From positions 122,903 to 186,902 of the forward strand of contig NZ_SRXO01000013.1 in the NCBI RefSeq assembly GCF_008360935.1: DNA of 64,000 nt. Direction: 5' to 3'. This document shows positions 25,493-33,780 of the stretch, one piece after another (position 1 is the stretch's first letter; every line of letters starts with the position of its first letter). The notes beneath the pieces were generated by a model. That model worked only from the letters and a program-made list of their open reading frames with translations, was not told the origin of the DNA and did no database searches. Source of the stretch: Siccirubricoccus phaeus. Lineage in GTDB: Bacteria; Pseudomonadota; Alphaproteobacteria; Acetobacterales; Acetobacteraceae. The translations under genes were made by a program, and so were the position numbers.

Positions 25493-28041
25493 CCACGGTC
25501 CCGATCGACCTGAACGACGCCGGTCTGGGGCCGGTGCGCTACGATCTGGCGGAGATTCGCCGCCGCCTCGCCGAGACGGCGCGGGAGTGGCTGCCGCCGC
25601 TGTTCCCGAACGCGCGGCGCTCGCCGGACGGCAGGACGCTGCGCTGCGCCGACCTCTCCGGCCGGCCGCCCCGCGGCGAGGGCTCCTGCGTGATCCACCT
25701 CGAGGGGCGCTTCGCCGGCTGGGGCTTCGATCACGCCACCGGCGAGAGCGCCGGGCCGATCGACATGCTCGCCCAAGGCACCGGCGCGGCGGATGCCCGC
25801 CTGTTCGACGAGGCCGCGCGGCTCGCCCGCATGGATCGGCCGGCGCCGCCGCGCCCGCCCGAGCCGAGGCCCGACCACAGCCGGGAGGTCGCGCGCATCC
25901 TGGACGGATGCGTTCCGCCCGTGGGGACGGCGGCGGAGACCTACCTCCGGGGCCGCGGCCTCGCGCTGCCGGACAGCCCCGACCTGCTGTTCCATCCCGA
26001 CCTCGCCGACTTCGAGAGCCGGCGCGGCTGGCCGGGCATGGTCGCGGTGGTGCGGGACGCGGCCGGCGAGGCCACCGGCGGCATCCACCGCACCTACCTG
26101 CTCGACGACGGCTCTGGGAAGGCGCCGCCGGGCAAGAAGATGCTCGGGCCCGTCGCCGGCGGGACGGTGCGGCTCGCGCCGATGCCCGAGGACGGGCGGA
26201 TCGGCGTGGCGGAGGGGATCGAGACGGCGCTCGCCGCCATGGCCCTGTTCGGCGTCCCCACCATGGCGGCGCTCTCGGCCGACGGGCTGCGGCGCTGGCA
26301 GTGGCCGGAGGGCACCACCCGCGTCACCATCTTCGCCGATGCCGGGCATGCCGGCATGCAGGCCGCGGCGACGCTGGCGGACCGGCTGAACCTGGCGGGC
26401 ATCCCCTCGCGCATCCTCGCCCCGCTGCACGGCGACGACTTCAACGACGACCTGCGGCGCGGCGCGACCGCGGCGGATTACCAGCGGCAGCCGGCCCCCC
26501 CGTCGGATCCGCCCTCGGCCGCACCAGAGCCGGCCACGGTCGAGGAGCTGCTCGCCGCAGCCGCCGACCTCACCCGCCCGCCCGACGCCGCGCCGCTCTC
26601 TGACCTCCTCGGCCGGCTGGCGATGGCCCACCTCGATCCGCTGCCCGAGCGCCAGATCCTCGCCGCGGTGAAGACCGCCACCGGCATCGCCGTCTCCATC
26701 CTGGAGAAGCAGCTGGCCGAGCTGCGTCGGCGGCTGAACGCCACGGGCGACGTGCGGCGCGCGCCGGTCCGGCCGCCCTGGGCCTCGCTGCTGCGGATCG
26801 ACGCGGGCGGCACGCCGGAGCGCAACGAGGCCAACGTCATCACCGCGCTCTCGCTCGACGCCGCCTTCGCCGGCGCCCTGGTGTTCGACGAGTTCAGCCA
26901 GGAGATCATGGTGGCGCGCGCCTTGCCCTGGGATCCGCCGGGCGCACCGCTGCCCCGGCCCTGGGGCGAAGCCGACGACGTGCGCTGCGCCGAATGGCTG
27001 CAGCGGCACGAGATCAACGTCCCGCCGGTAGTGGTCGGCCGCAGCGTCGTCGCCGTGGCGCGCAACGTCCGCGTCCATCCGGTGCGCGACTACCTGGAGG
27101 CGCTGGCCTGGGACGGCACGCCGCGGCTCGACGCCTGGGCGGTCACCTACCTCGGCGCCGAGGACACGCCGCTCCACCGCAGCATGGCCTCGCTGTGGAT
27201 GGTCTCGGCGGTGGCGCGGATCATGCAGCCCGGCTGCAAGGCCGACCACATGCTGATCCTGGAGGGGCCGCAGGGCATCCGGAAGTCGACCGCGCTGAAG
27301 GTGCTCGCCTCCGAGCCCTGGTTCACCGACGAGCTCGCCGAGCTCGGCTCGAAGGACGCGGCGCAGCAGATGCGCGGCGTCTGGATCATCGAGATGGCGG
27401 AGCTGGACGCCATCGGCCAGGCGGACGTTTCCCGCATCAAGGCGTTCCTGAGCCGCACCACGGACCGCTACCGGCCGCCCTACGAGCGCTACGTCGTCAC
27501 CGTGCCGCGGCAATGCGTCTTCGCCGGGACGGTGAACCCGGACACCTACCTGCGCGACGAGACGGGCAACCGGCGCTTCTGGCCGCTGCGCTGCGGCCAC
27601 ATCGACCTGGACGGGCTGCGGCGGGACCGCGACCAGCTCTGGGCCGAGGCGGTCGCGCGCCATCGTGCCGGGGCGCCCTGGTGGATCGAGGACCGCGCGC
27701 TCGTCGCCGAGGCCAGCGCGGCGCAGGAGGCGCGCTACCAGGGGGACGCCTGGGACGCGCGGATCGAGCGCTGGCTCGTCTCCGAGCGCAAGCCGGTGAA
27801 CGTGGGTGTCGGCCAGTTCGAGGACTGGCAGGATCGCTACGTCCCGCGCGCACAACCGCTGACCGACGTCTCGATCGGCGAGGTGCTGGAGCAGGCGCTC
27901 GGCATCGAGGCCGCGAAGTGGACGCGCGCCGACCAGATGCGGGTCGGCGCCTTCTTCCGCGCCAGGAAGTGGGTGAAGTACCGGACCACAACGCCGCCGC
28001 GCGAGTGGCGCTACATGGCGCCAGGAACTCCCGGGCGATGA
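25489..28041 (+). CDS. Primase-helicase: Toprim primase fused to VapE-type ATPase
   Basis: 850 residues from the ATG at 25489. The N-terminal half resembles phage DnaG-like primases: IHLEGRFAGWGFDHATGESAG, a Toprim core with VAEGIETALAAMALF, and VTIFADAGHAGMQAA. After a Pro-rich linker (~residues 330-345) the C-terminal half is a virulence-associated-E (VapE) ATPase: Walker A LEGPQGIRKSTALKVLA, IIEMAELDAIGQADV as Walker B, and AGTVNPDTYLRDETGNRRFWPL. It likely opens and primes the phage origin; the repeat-rich non-coding stretch just downstream is a candidate site of action. Confidence 0.88.
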   Translation: MTTVPIDLNDAGLGPVRYDLAEIRRRLAETAREWLPPLFPNARRSPDGRTLRCADLSGRPPRGEGSCVIHLEGRFAGWGFDHATGESAGPIDMLAQGTGAADARLFDEAARLARMDRPAPPRPPEPRPDHSREVARILDGCVPPVGTAAETYLRGRGLALPDSPDLLFHPDLADFESRRGWPGMVAVVRDAAGEATGGIHRTYLLDDGSGKAPPGKKMLGPVAGGTVRLAPMPEDGRIGVAEGIETALAAMALFGVPTMAALSADGLRRWQWPEGTTRVTIFADAGHAGMQAAATLADRLNLAGIPSRILAPLHGDDFNDDLRRGATAADYQRQPAPPSDPPSAAPEPATVEELLAAAADLTRPPDAAPLSDLLGRLAMAHLDPLPERQILAAVKTATGIAVSILEKQLAELRRRLNATGDVRRAPVRPPWASLLRIDAGGTPERNEANVITALSLDAAFAGALVFDEFSQEIMVARALPWDPPGAPLPRPWGEADDVRCAEWLQRHEINVPPVVVGRSVVAVARNVRVHPVRDYLEALAWDGTPRLDAWAVTYLGAEDTPLHRSMASLWMVSAVARIMQPGCKADHMLILEGPQGIRKSTALKVLASEPWFTDELAELGSKDAAQQMRGVWIIEMAELDAIGQADVSRIKAFLSRTTDRYRPPYERYVVTVPRQCVFAGTVNPDTYLRDETGNRRFWPLRCGHIDLDGLRRDRDQLWAEAVARHRAGAPWWIEDRALVAEASAAQEARYQGDAWDARIERWLVSERKPVNVGVGQFEDWQDRYVPRAQPLTDVSIGEVLEQALGIEAAKWTRADQMRVGAFFRARKWVKYRTTTPPREWRYMAPGTPGR

Positions 28042-28056
28042 CGCAGCGACCGCGCG

Positions 28057-28342
28057 GTCCAACCTCGTCCAGCCTTGTCCAACCCGCACGCCGCAGGTTG
28101 GACAGCCGGAAGCGCAGGTATTCCGCGGCCTTCGGCACGCTCATCCCATGTCGTCCAACCTGTCCAACCTTCTCCCTTAGAGCCATGCGCGAAGGATGTA
28201 GGTCGGCCGGACATACGTTTTCCTATACGGGATATTGGGGGCGGTCGGGAGGTTGGGCGGGTTGGACGGATCGCGCCAAGTCGCTGATAAGCCAACCGAA
28301 TTCCTGTCTCACCTGCTTGGGCCGGGTTGGACCAGCTTGGAC
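28057..28342. repeat. Iteron-like GTCCAACC repeats downstream of the primase (candidate origin)
   Basis: The octamer GTCCAACC or its complement GGTTGGAC occurs exactly at 28057, 28077, 28096 (complement), 28153, 28162, 28260 (complement) and 28325 (complement), with near-matches at 28067 and 28335. Both orientations are used in under 290 bp of the 448-bp gap between the primase-helicase and the RuvC-like gene. A comparatively AT-rich patch (28210-28239) lies in the middle. No convincing gene covers it. Repeats next to a replication initiator suggest a phage origin; this is inferred. Confidence 0.5.
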
Positions 28343-28489
28343 GGCCAGCCCGTGGCAGGCCCGTAGCCCGATCGCTCGCGGGCCGCCCACCACGTCGATC
28401 AGCCTCTCGAAGCCGGGCGGCGACGGCGAGCTCCGCCAAGAACCGCACCGTTGCCGCCCCCACCACGACGATCCCCTCTCGGAGACCCC

Positions 28490-29038
28490 ATGGCTCCCTC
28501 GACTCTCCCCATGCCCGCCGCCGGTGCAAGCGGCCCGCCCGTCGCCACGCCGCCGGCCCCCGCGCTCGACCGCCTCGCCGTCCTCGCCCTCGACCTCGGC
28601 ACCACCACCGGCTGGGCGCTGCGCGGCCGCGACGGCGGCATCACCTCCGGCACGATGACCTTCCGGCCGAGCCGGTTCGAGGGCGGCGGCATGCGCTTCC
28701 TGCGCTTCCGCGCCTGGCTGGCCGAGGCGGTGATGCTGTCGGGCGGCCTCGGCCGCGTGATGTTCGAGGAGGTGCGCCGCCACGCCGGCACGGACGCAGC
28801 GCACGCCTATGGCGGCTTCCTGGCGCACCTGGCGGCGTGGTGCGAGGAGGCCGGTATCCCCTACGCGGGTGTGCCGGTCGGCACGATCAAGCGCTTCGCC
28901 ACCGGCCGCGGCAACGCCGACAAGGCGGCGATGGTCGCCGCGATGCGGGCCCGCGGCTTCGCGCCGGCCGACGACAACGAGGCGGACGCCATCGCCCTGC
29001 TGCTCTGGGCCACCGAATCCTCGGGAGGCCGGGCATGA
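28490..29038 (+). CDS. RuvC-like Holliday junction resolvase (phage)
   Basis: 182 residues. RuvC/RNase H-fold motifs appear in order: LALDLGTTTGWAL (first catalytic Asp), VMFEEVRRHAGTDA (Glu), and DDNEADAIALLLWA (C-terminal acidic pair), as in small phage resolvases. A GGAG ribosome binding site precedes the ATG at 28490; the first ~30 residues are Pro/Ala-rich and probably disordered. It would cut branched DNA during late replication or before packaging. Overlaps the next ORF by 4 nt. Confidence 0.86.
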   Translation: MAPSTLPMPAAGASGPPVATPPAPALDRLAVLALDLGTTTGWALRGRDGGITSGTMTFRPSRFEGGGMRFLRFRAWLAEAVMLSGGLGRVMFEEVRRHAGTDAAHAYGGFLAHLAAWCEEAGIPYAGVPVGTIKRFATGRGNADKAAMVAAMRARGFAPADDNEADAIALLLWATESSGGRA

Positions 29039-29265
29039 GGCTCGCCGGTTCGCCGTGCCCGCCTCGCTCGTGCCTGGACCTGGCACGCAGCCCGACCACC
29101 GCCATGGATCTCGACGCCATGCGGTCCCGCGTCTGGCACGAGCACGGCGTGGCCGTGCTGCCGGTCGCGGAGATCACCGACCCCTGGCTGCGCCAGGCCG
29201 TCACCAACGAGGCCAACCGGCGCTGGGGCCGGCGAGACGGAGGCGTGCGGCATGGCGGCCGGTAG
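29035..29265 (+). CDS. Small hypothetical prophage protein
   Basis: 76 residues if the overlapping ATG at 29035 is used; an internal ATG at 29104 gives a tidier 53-residue protein beginning MDLDAMRSRVWHEHGVAVL. The part from there on (VAEITDPWLRQAVTNEANRRWG) looks conserved and helical. No function is recognised. Overlaps both neighbours. Confidence 0.6.
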   Translation: MRLAGSPCPPRSCLDLARSPTTAMDLDAMRSRVWHEHGVAVLPVAEITDPWLRQAVTNEANRRWGRRDGGVRHGGR

Positions 29266-29809
29266 GCGGAAGGCGAAGCGGGCCACGCCGGAGCGCGAGG
29301 ACCTGTCGAAGCCGTCGAAGTGGCGCCTGCAGCACGGCGATTTCGGCGAGCCGGTGCGGGAGGCGGACCCGGAGACAGGCGTGCCCGTGGCGCACCGGCG
29401 GGCGGTGGACACGCTGGGCGCCATGCTGGCGAACGGCACCATCACCCCGGCCATGCACGAGGCCGGGGTGATCTTCCGCGGGCACTTCCGCGCCGCGGCG
29501 CTGGACACACTACGGGCCATGCCGCTGCTCCGCCTCCCCCGCGGCACCGGCGATGCGCTCACGGAGCGGCACCTGACCGCTCGGCGCAAGGTCGCGGCGG
29601 CGCTGGAGGCGCTGGGCGGCCACGACGGCGCCACCGGCTCCTGCGCTTGGCATGTGCTCGGCTGCGAGGCCTCGATCCGGGAGTGGGCGGCGCGGCAGGG
29701 CTGGGGCGGGCGCAGCCTCGGCCACAGCCAGGCGCAGGGCATCCTGGTGGCCGCGCTATGCGTGCTGGCGGGCCACTACGGCTTGGCCCGCCGCTCGCAC
29801 GCGGCCTGA
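29252..29809 (+). CDS. DUF6456 domain-containing protein
   Basis: 185 residues. The DUF6456 segment is clear: HRRAVDTLGAMLANGTITPAMHEAG, shown in part as RRAVDTLGAMLANGTITPAM, then IFRGHFRAAALDTL, and a C-terminal SCAWHVLGCEASIREWAARQGWGG broken here as CAWHVLGCEASIREWA. The family is common in alphaproteobacterial phages and in chromosomal regulators with an added HTH. The end contains an arrangement that could act as a compact HTH. Molecular role unknown. Confidence 0.78.
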   Translation: MAAGRRKAKRATPEREDLSKPSKWRLQHGDFGEPVREADPETGVPVAHRRAVDTLGAMLANGTITPAMHEAGVIFRGHFRAAALDTLRAMPLLRLPRGTGDALTERHLTARRKVAAALEALGGHDGATGSCAWHVLGCEASIREWAARQGWGGRSLGHSQAQGILVAALCVLAGHYGLARRSHAA

Positions 29810-29863
29810 CCGCACGAGCGGCGGCCGTCACCATCACCGCGCGCAGGCAGGCGAGACGTTCGA

Positions 29864-29878
29864 GAACAAGAACGGAAC
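29864..29878. promoter_or_regulatory. Second LexA (SOS) box
   Basis: GAAC-AAGAACG-GAAC is a second perfect alphaproteobacterial LexA operator. It ends one base before an ATG at 29879 that has no ribosome binding site. The likelier start (29918) has AGGTGA five bases upstream, leaving room for a LexA-controlled promoter here. It would make the 29918 gene, and perhaps the methyltransferase block, DNA-damage inducible. Confidence 0.72.
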
Positions 29879-29917
29879 ATGCTAGGCTCGGTGGTGAACA
29901 CAGCACAGGTGACAGCG

Positions 29918-30283
29918 ATGGCCGCACGCAAGCCGCCGCGGGCTCTCCGCCCGCTCGACGCCGCCCTGGCGCGGCTCGCCGAGTTCGCGGCGAAGGGTAT
30001 GCCGCCCGGCCGCATGGCGCGCGAGGTCGACGCGATCGTCGCGGGCTGGCTCAGCGACACCAGCCCCGACGACCGGACCGAGGTCAGGGAGCGGCTCGGC
30101 GAGTTGCGCGACGAGCTTGCGGCCGGGGTGGACGAGGCGGAGGAGCAGCTGGCCGACATCGACCGCAGCGAGCCGGCGGCGGCGCGGCACGCCGGCCTGG
30201 TCCATGCGGCGCTGGTCGCCAGCCGCGACGCGGTCGAGCGCGCGCTCGCGGCGCTGGAGGAGACGGCGCCGGCCGCGGTTTGA
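29918..30283 (+). CDS. SOS-controlled small hypothetical protein
   Basis: 121 residues, almost entirely helical and highly charged: LARLAEFAAKGMPPGRMAREVD, shown in part as LAEFAAKGMPPGRMA, then EVRERLGELRDELAAGVDEAEEQL given here as RERLGELRDELAAGVDEAE. A long coiled coil is likely. The start at 29918 is chosen because AGGTGA (29907-29912) is well spaced. A perfect LexA box lies 40 bp upstream. No family was recognised; a phage antirepressor or anti-host factor would fit the regulation but is unproven. Confidence 0.62.
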   Translation: MAARKPPRALRPLDAALARLAEFAAKGMPPGRMAREVDAIVAGWLSDTSPDDRTEVRERLGELRDELAAGVDEAEEQLADIDRSEPAAARHAGLVHAALVASRDAVERALAALEETAPAAV

Positions 30284-30522
30284 TCGCTTTGCCCGGCATG
30301 CGCCCACGCCGCGCCGGAGCCGCTGTTACAATTCGCCGTCTGGCGGCTTGGAATCCGCTGCGGATAGACTCCCGATAGTCGCGCCAGGTGCGGCCGCGGC
30401 GCGACTCGCCAGCCGCACTGGCTCGCCAGCGACAGTGGCTCTCGCGCTGCAGGGTCCTTCCTGCGCCTGGCGTATGCGGGGGGCGGAAGCGCGCGACTTC
30501 GCCAGCGCCAGGCCGAAAACAT

Positions 30523-30617
30523 GGTTCGCGGTTCGCACCACACGGCCCTGATCTCAATCGTTTAGCTGCGAACCGTGGCGGCGCGCGGTTCCCGCTGGCC
30601 GCCGCGCATGGTTCGCA
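30523..30617. repeat. GGTTCGC repeats upstream of the methyltransferase genes
   Basis: The heptamer GGTTCGC or its complement occurs at 30523, 30530, 30567 (as TGCGAACC) and 30610, the last three in the 8-base form GGTTCGCA. They lie in the 358-bp gap (30284-30641) before the first ParB-methyltransferase gene and read as two facing pairs. No gene is seen in the gap. A regulator binding site is the simplest reading. Confidence 0.4.
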
Positions 30618-30641
30618 CCCACCCTGATCCCGGATGGCCCG

Positions 30642-32114
30642 ATGACGCTCCCCTGGATGGCGGCGAAGATCCTGCTGCGCCCGGTGGCCGAGCTGCGCGC
30701 CCACCCCGGCAACGCCCGGGTGCACGGCGCGGCGCAGATCGAGCAGATCAAGGCCAGCATGCTGGCCTTCGGCTTCACCAACCCGCTGCTGGTGGACGAG
30801 GCGGGCGTGCTGATCGCCGGCCATGGCCGGCTCGAGGCGGCGGTGGCGCTCGGCCTCGAGCGGGTGCCGGTGATCGTGCTGCGCCACCTCTCGCCGGCGC
30901 AGAAGGACGCGCTCCGACTCGCCGACAACCGCATCGCGGAGAACGCCACCTGGGACCAGGCGCTGCTGCGCGAGGCGCTGGCCGGCGTGCAGGCCGCGGC
31001 GGAGATCGACGTGGCCACGCTCGGCTTCTCGGCCGACGAGCTGAGCGCGATCCTCGCGGCGGCAGAGACCGCCGTCACCGATGGCGAAGCGCCCGAGGAA
31101 GCAGATCAGCCGGAGGCCGGCGGGGGTGGCGCGCCTGGCATGGCGGATACGGACGAGGCGCCGGCGGAGGACCCCGCCGATGCCGAAACGGACCCGCCGC
31201 GCCAGGCCATCACCCGCCCCGGTGACCTCTGGCTGCTCGGCGAGCACCGCCTGCTCTGCGGGGATTCCACCGACGCTGCTTCGGTGGCTCAGGTCATGGC
31301 TGGCGACCACGCGGCGCTGCTGTTCACCAGCCCGCCCTATGGCAACCAGCGCGACTACACCACCGGCGGCGTCTCCGACTGGGATGCGCTGATGCGGGGC
31401 GTGTTCCAGCATCTGCCGCTGATCCTGCGGGACGACGGCCAGGCGCTGGTGAACCTCGGCCTGATCCACCGCGAGGGGGAATGGCAGCCCTACTGGTCCG
31501 GCTGGCTGGACTGGATGCGAGCGCAGGGCTGGCGCCGCTTCGGCCTCTACGCCTGGGACCAGGGTCCCGGCCTGCCCGGGGACTGGAACGGCCGCCTCGC
31601 GCCGGCCTTCGAGCTGGTGTTCCACCTCAACCGCGAGGCGCGCCAGCCGAACAAGATCGTGCCCTGCAAGTGGGCCGGCACCCCGAACAAGGGCAGCGGG
31701 CTGCGCGCCGCCGACGGCGAGGTGAAGGCCTACACCCACATCGGCCTGCCGGTGCAGGAGAGCCGGATCCCGGACAGCGTGCTGCGGATCACCCGCCACA
31801 AGGGCCGCGGCATCGAGACCGAGCACCCGGCGGTGTTCCCGGTCGCGCTGCCGGAGTTCCTGATGCGGGCCTACACGGACGAGGGCGAGGCGGTGTTCGA
31901 GCCCTTCGCCGGCTCCGGCACCACGCTCCTCGCCGGCCAGCGCACCGGGCGGCGGGTGCGGGCCATCGAGCTCGCCCCGGCCTATGTCGACCTCGCGATC
32001 GCCCGCTGGCGCCTGCTGCACCCCGACCTGCCGGTCACCCTGGCGGAGGACGGGCGGGACTATGACGCCGTCGCCGCGGCACGGGTCCCGGCGGAGGCCG
32101 CCGATGCAGCCTGA
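30642..32114 (+). CDS. ParB-domain DNA methyltransferase (SPPY type)
   Basis: 490 residues. Residues ~5-95 are a ParB/Srx N-domain (LRAHPGNARVHGAAQIEQIKA in part, VLIAGHGRLEAAVALG). After an acidic linker a beta-class methyltransferase follows, with the catalytic motif FTSPPYGNQRDY near residue 226 ahead of the SAM motif FEPFAGSGTTLLAG near 420, the permuted order. SPPY is most often found in N4-cytosine enzymes. Phage-borne versions usually mask packaging-ready DNA from restriction. It overlaps the next methyltransferase by 11 nt. Confidence 0.88.
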   Translation: MTLPWMAAKILLRPVAELRAHPGNARVHGAAQIEQIKASMLAFGFTNPLLVDEAGVLIAGHGRLEAAVALGLERVPVIVLRHLSPAQKDALRLADNRIAENATWDQALLREALAGVQAAAEIDVATLGFSADELSAILAAAETAVTDGEAPEEADQPEAGGGGAPGMADTDEAPAEDPADAETDPPRQAITRPGDLWLLGEHRLLCGDSTDAASVAQVMAGDHAALLFTSPPYGNQRDYTTGGVSDWDALMRGVFQHLPLILRDDGQALVNLGLIHREGEWQPYWSGWLDWMRAQGWRRFGLYAWDQGPGLPGDWNGRLAPAFELVFHLNREARQPNKIVPCKWAGTPNKGSGLRAADGEVKAYTHIGLPVQESRIPDSVLRITRHKGRGIETEHPAVFPVALPEFLMRAYTDEGEAVFEPFAGSGTTLLAGQRTGRRVRAIELAPAYVDLAIARWRLLHPDLPVTLAEDGRDYDAVAAARVPAEAADAA

Positions 32115-33372
32115 GCTTCAGGTCACCACCGTGGCAGTGGTAGCGCTCGTCCCCTACGCCGAGAACGCCCGCACCCACTCCGAGGCGCAGGTGGCGCAGA
32201 TCGCCGCCTCGATCGCCGAATTCGGCTTCGTGAACCCGGTGCTGGTCGACGCCGCCGGCGTGCTGGTCGCCGGCCACGGCCGGGTCATGGCGGCCAAGCG
32301 CCTCGGCATGGCGGCGGTGCCGGCGATCCGCCTTGCCCACCTGACCGAGGCGCAAGCCCGGGCCCTGCGGCTGGCGGACAACCAGATCGCGCTCAACTCC
32401 GGCTGGGACGAGGCGCTCCTGGCGGCCGAGATCGCCCGCATCCGCGACGAGGCGGCGGTGGACCTCGACGTCCTCGGCTTCTCAGGGATGGAGCTCGACC
32501 GGCTGCTGGCCGCGGCCGACGCCGGGCTCGGCGAAGACGGCGCCGACGACGCCCCGCCGCCGCCCGCCGTCCCGGTCACCCGCGCGGGCGACCTCTGGCG
32601 CTGCGGCGAGCACCGCCTGCTCTGCGGCGACGCGACCAGGTTAGATGACGTGCAGCGGGCGCTCGGTGCCGATCGCCTCGCCGACATGGCCTTCACGGAC
32701 CCGCCCTACAACGTCGCCTACCGGGGCGGCACAGCGGCCAGGATGACGATCGCCAACGACGCGCTGGGCTCTGGCTTCCTCGACTTCCTTCGCCCGGCGC
32801 TGGCGAACCTGCTCTCGGTGACGAAGGGCGCCTGCTACGTCTGCATGTCCTCGTCCGAGTGGCCGACGCTGCATCGCGCCTGGCAGGAGGCCGGTGGGAA
32901 GTGGTCGAGCACCATCATCTGGGCGAAGAACACCTTCGCGCTCGGCCGCGCCGACTACCACCAGCAGTTCGAGGCGATGCTCTACGGCTGGAAGGCAGGC
33001 GCCCAGCACTACTGGTGCGGCGCCCGCGACCAGGGCAACGTCTGGCACTTCGACAAGCCGGCGCGGAACGACCTGCACCCCACCATGAAGCCGGTGGCGC
33101 TGGTGGAGCGCGCGATCCGCAACAGCAGCAAGCAGCGCGACACCGTGCTCGATCCCTTCGGCGGCTCCGGGACGACCATGATCGCGGCGGAGCGCACCGG
33201 GCGGCGCGCCGTGCTGCTCGAGCTCGATCCTGCCTACGCCGACGTCATCGTCCGGCGCTGGCAGGAGGCCACCGGGGAGGCCGCCGTCCTGGACGGCGAG
33301 GACCGCACCTTCGGCGACATCGCCGCGGCCCGCGGCGTCGGCGAAGCTGGGATGACCGAGAAAGGCCAATAA
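32104..33372 (+). CDS. ParB-domain DNA methyltransferase (DPPY type)
   Basis: 422 residues from the ATG at 32104. Same layout as its neighbour: ParB-like domain (VPYAENARTHSEAQVAQIAAS in part, GVLVAGHGRVMAAKRLG), acidic/proline linker, then TDPPYNVAYRGG (near residue 198) and LDPFGGSGTTMIAAERT (near 350). DPPY is typical of N6-adenine methyltransferases, so the two paralogues may modify different bases and sites. The sequences are similar in layout but not recent duplicates. Likely protects phage DNA. Confidence 0.88.
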   Translation: MQPELQVTTVAVVALVPYAENARTHSEAQVAQIAASIAEFGFVNPVLVDAAGVLVAGHGRVMAAKRLGMAAVPAIRLAHLTEAQARALRLADNQIALNSGWDEALLAAEIARIRDEAAVDLDVLGFSGMELDRLLAAADAGLGEDGADDAPPPPAVPVTRAGDLWRCGEHRLLCGDATRLDDVQRALGADRLADMAFTDPPYNVAYRGGTAARMTIANDALGSGFLDFLRPALANLLSVTKGACYVCMSSSEWPTLHRAWQEAGGKWSSTIIWAKNTFALGRADYHQQFEAMLYGWKAGAQHYWCGARDQGNVWHFDKPARNDLHPTMKPVALVERAIRNSSKQRDTVLDPFGGSGTTMIAAERTGRRAVLLELDPAYADVIVRRWQEATGEAAVLDGEDRTFGDIAAARGVGEAGMTEKGQ

Positions 33373-33460
33373 GAGCAATCATCTGACGCTGCATGTTGCT
33401 TGGCTCGGGCGCGCCGCAGCGCGAATGGTCCGTCACGCGATGAGCAGGACGGAGAGCCCG

Positions 33461-33685
33461 ATGACCAAGCGCAAAGCCAACCAACAGCGGAGCCTCGAGG
33501 CCTTCCTGGCCAAGAAGGCCGAGTTCGATGCGCTGCTCGCGGAGTTGCAGCAGGCCAGCGCGGATCACTTCGGCGCCGATCCCGAGGCGGTGCTCTGGGG
33601 CGAGACCGCCTGGCTCGCGGACGCCACCGCGAAGCTGAAGGACATCGCCGACCAGCACTTCCGCCGGGGCGAATACGCCGCCTGA
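33461..33685 (+). CDS. Small hypothetical prophage protein
   Basis: 74 residues from the ATG at 33461, which has GGAGAG five bases upstream; longer starts at 33425 and 33440 are possible. Sequence begins MTKRKANQQRSLEAFLAKKAEF and contains ALLAELQQASADHFGADPE, a short helical protein. No family recognised. It lies between the methyltransferases and the DUF3489 gene. Confidence 0.6.
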   Translation: MTKRKANQQRSLEAFLAKKAEFDALLAELQQASADHFGADPEAVLWGETAWLADATAKLKDIADQHFRRGEYAA

Positions 33686-33780
33686 CGCGGCGGGCTCCCG
33701 CACCGCCCCGACCGGCCAGGCCGGCGGGGCTCGGGGTGGTGGCACCCGGCTGGTCGGGTGCCGGACCGGAGACCCCGAGG

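Noticed and set aside
26994..28658. Long plus-strand frame spanning the end of the primase and the repeat region
   Set aside because: Its first half is a shadow of the primase-helicase; the remainder crosses the repeat-rich gap without recognisable protein features.
30084..32021. 645-codon minus-strand open frame opposite the first methyltransferase
   Set aside because: It is the antisense of a clear ParB-methyltransferase gene and has biased, non-homologous composition.
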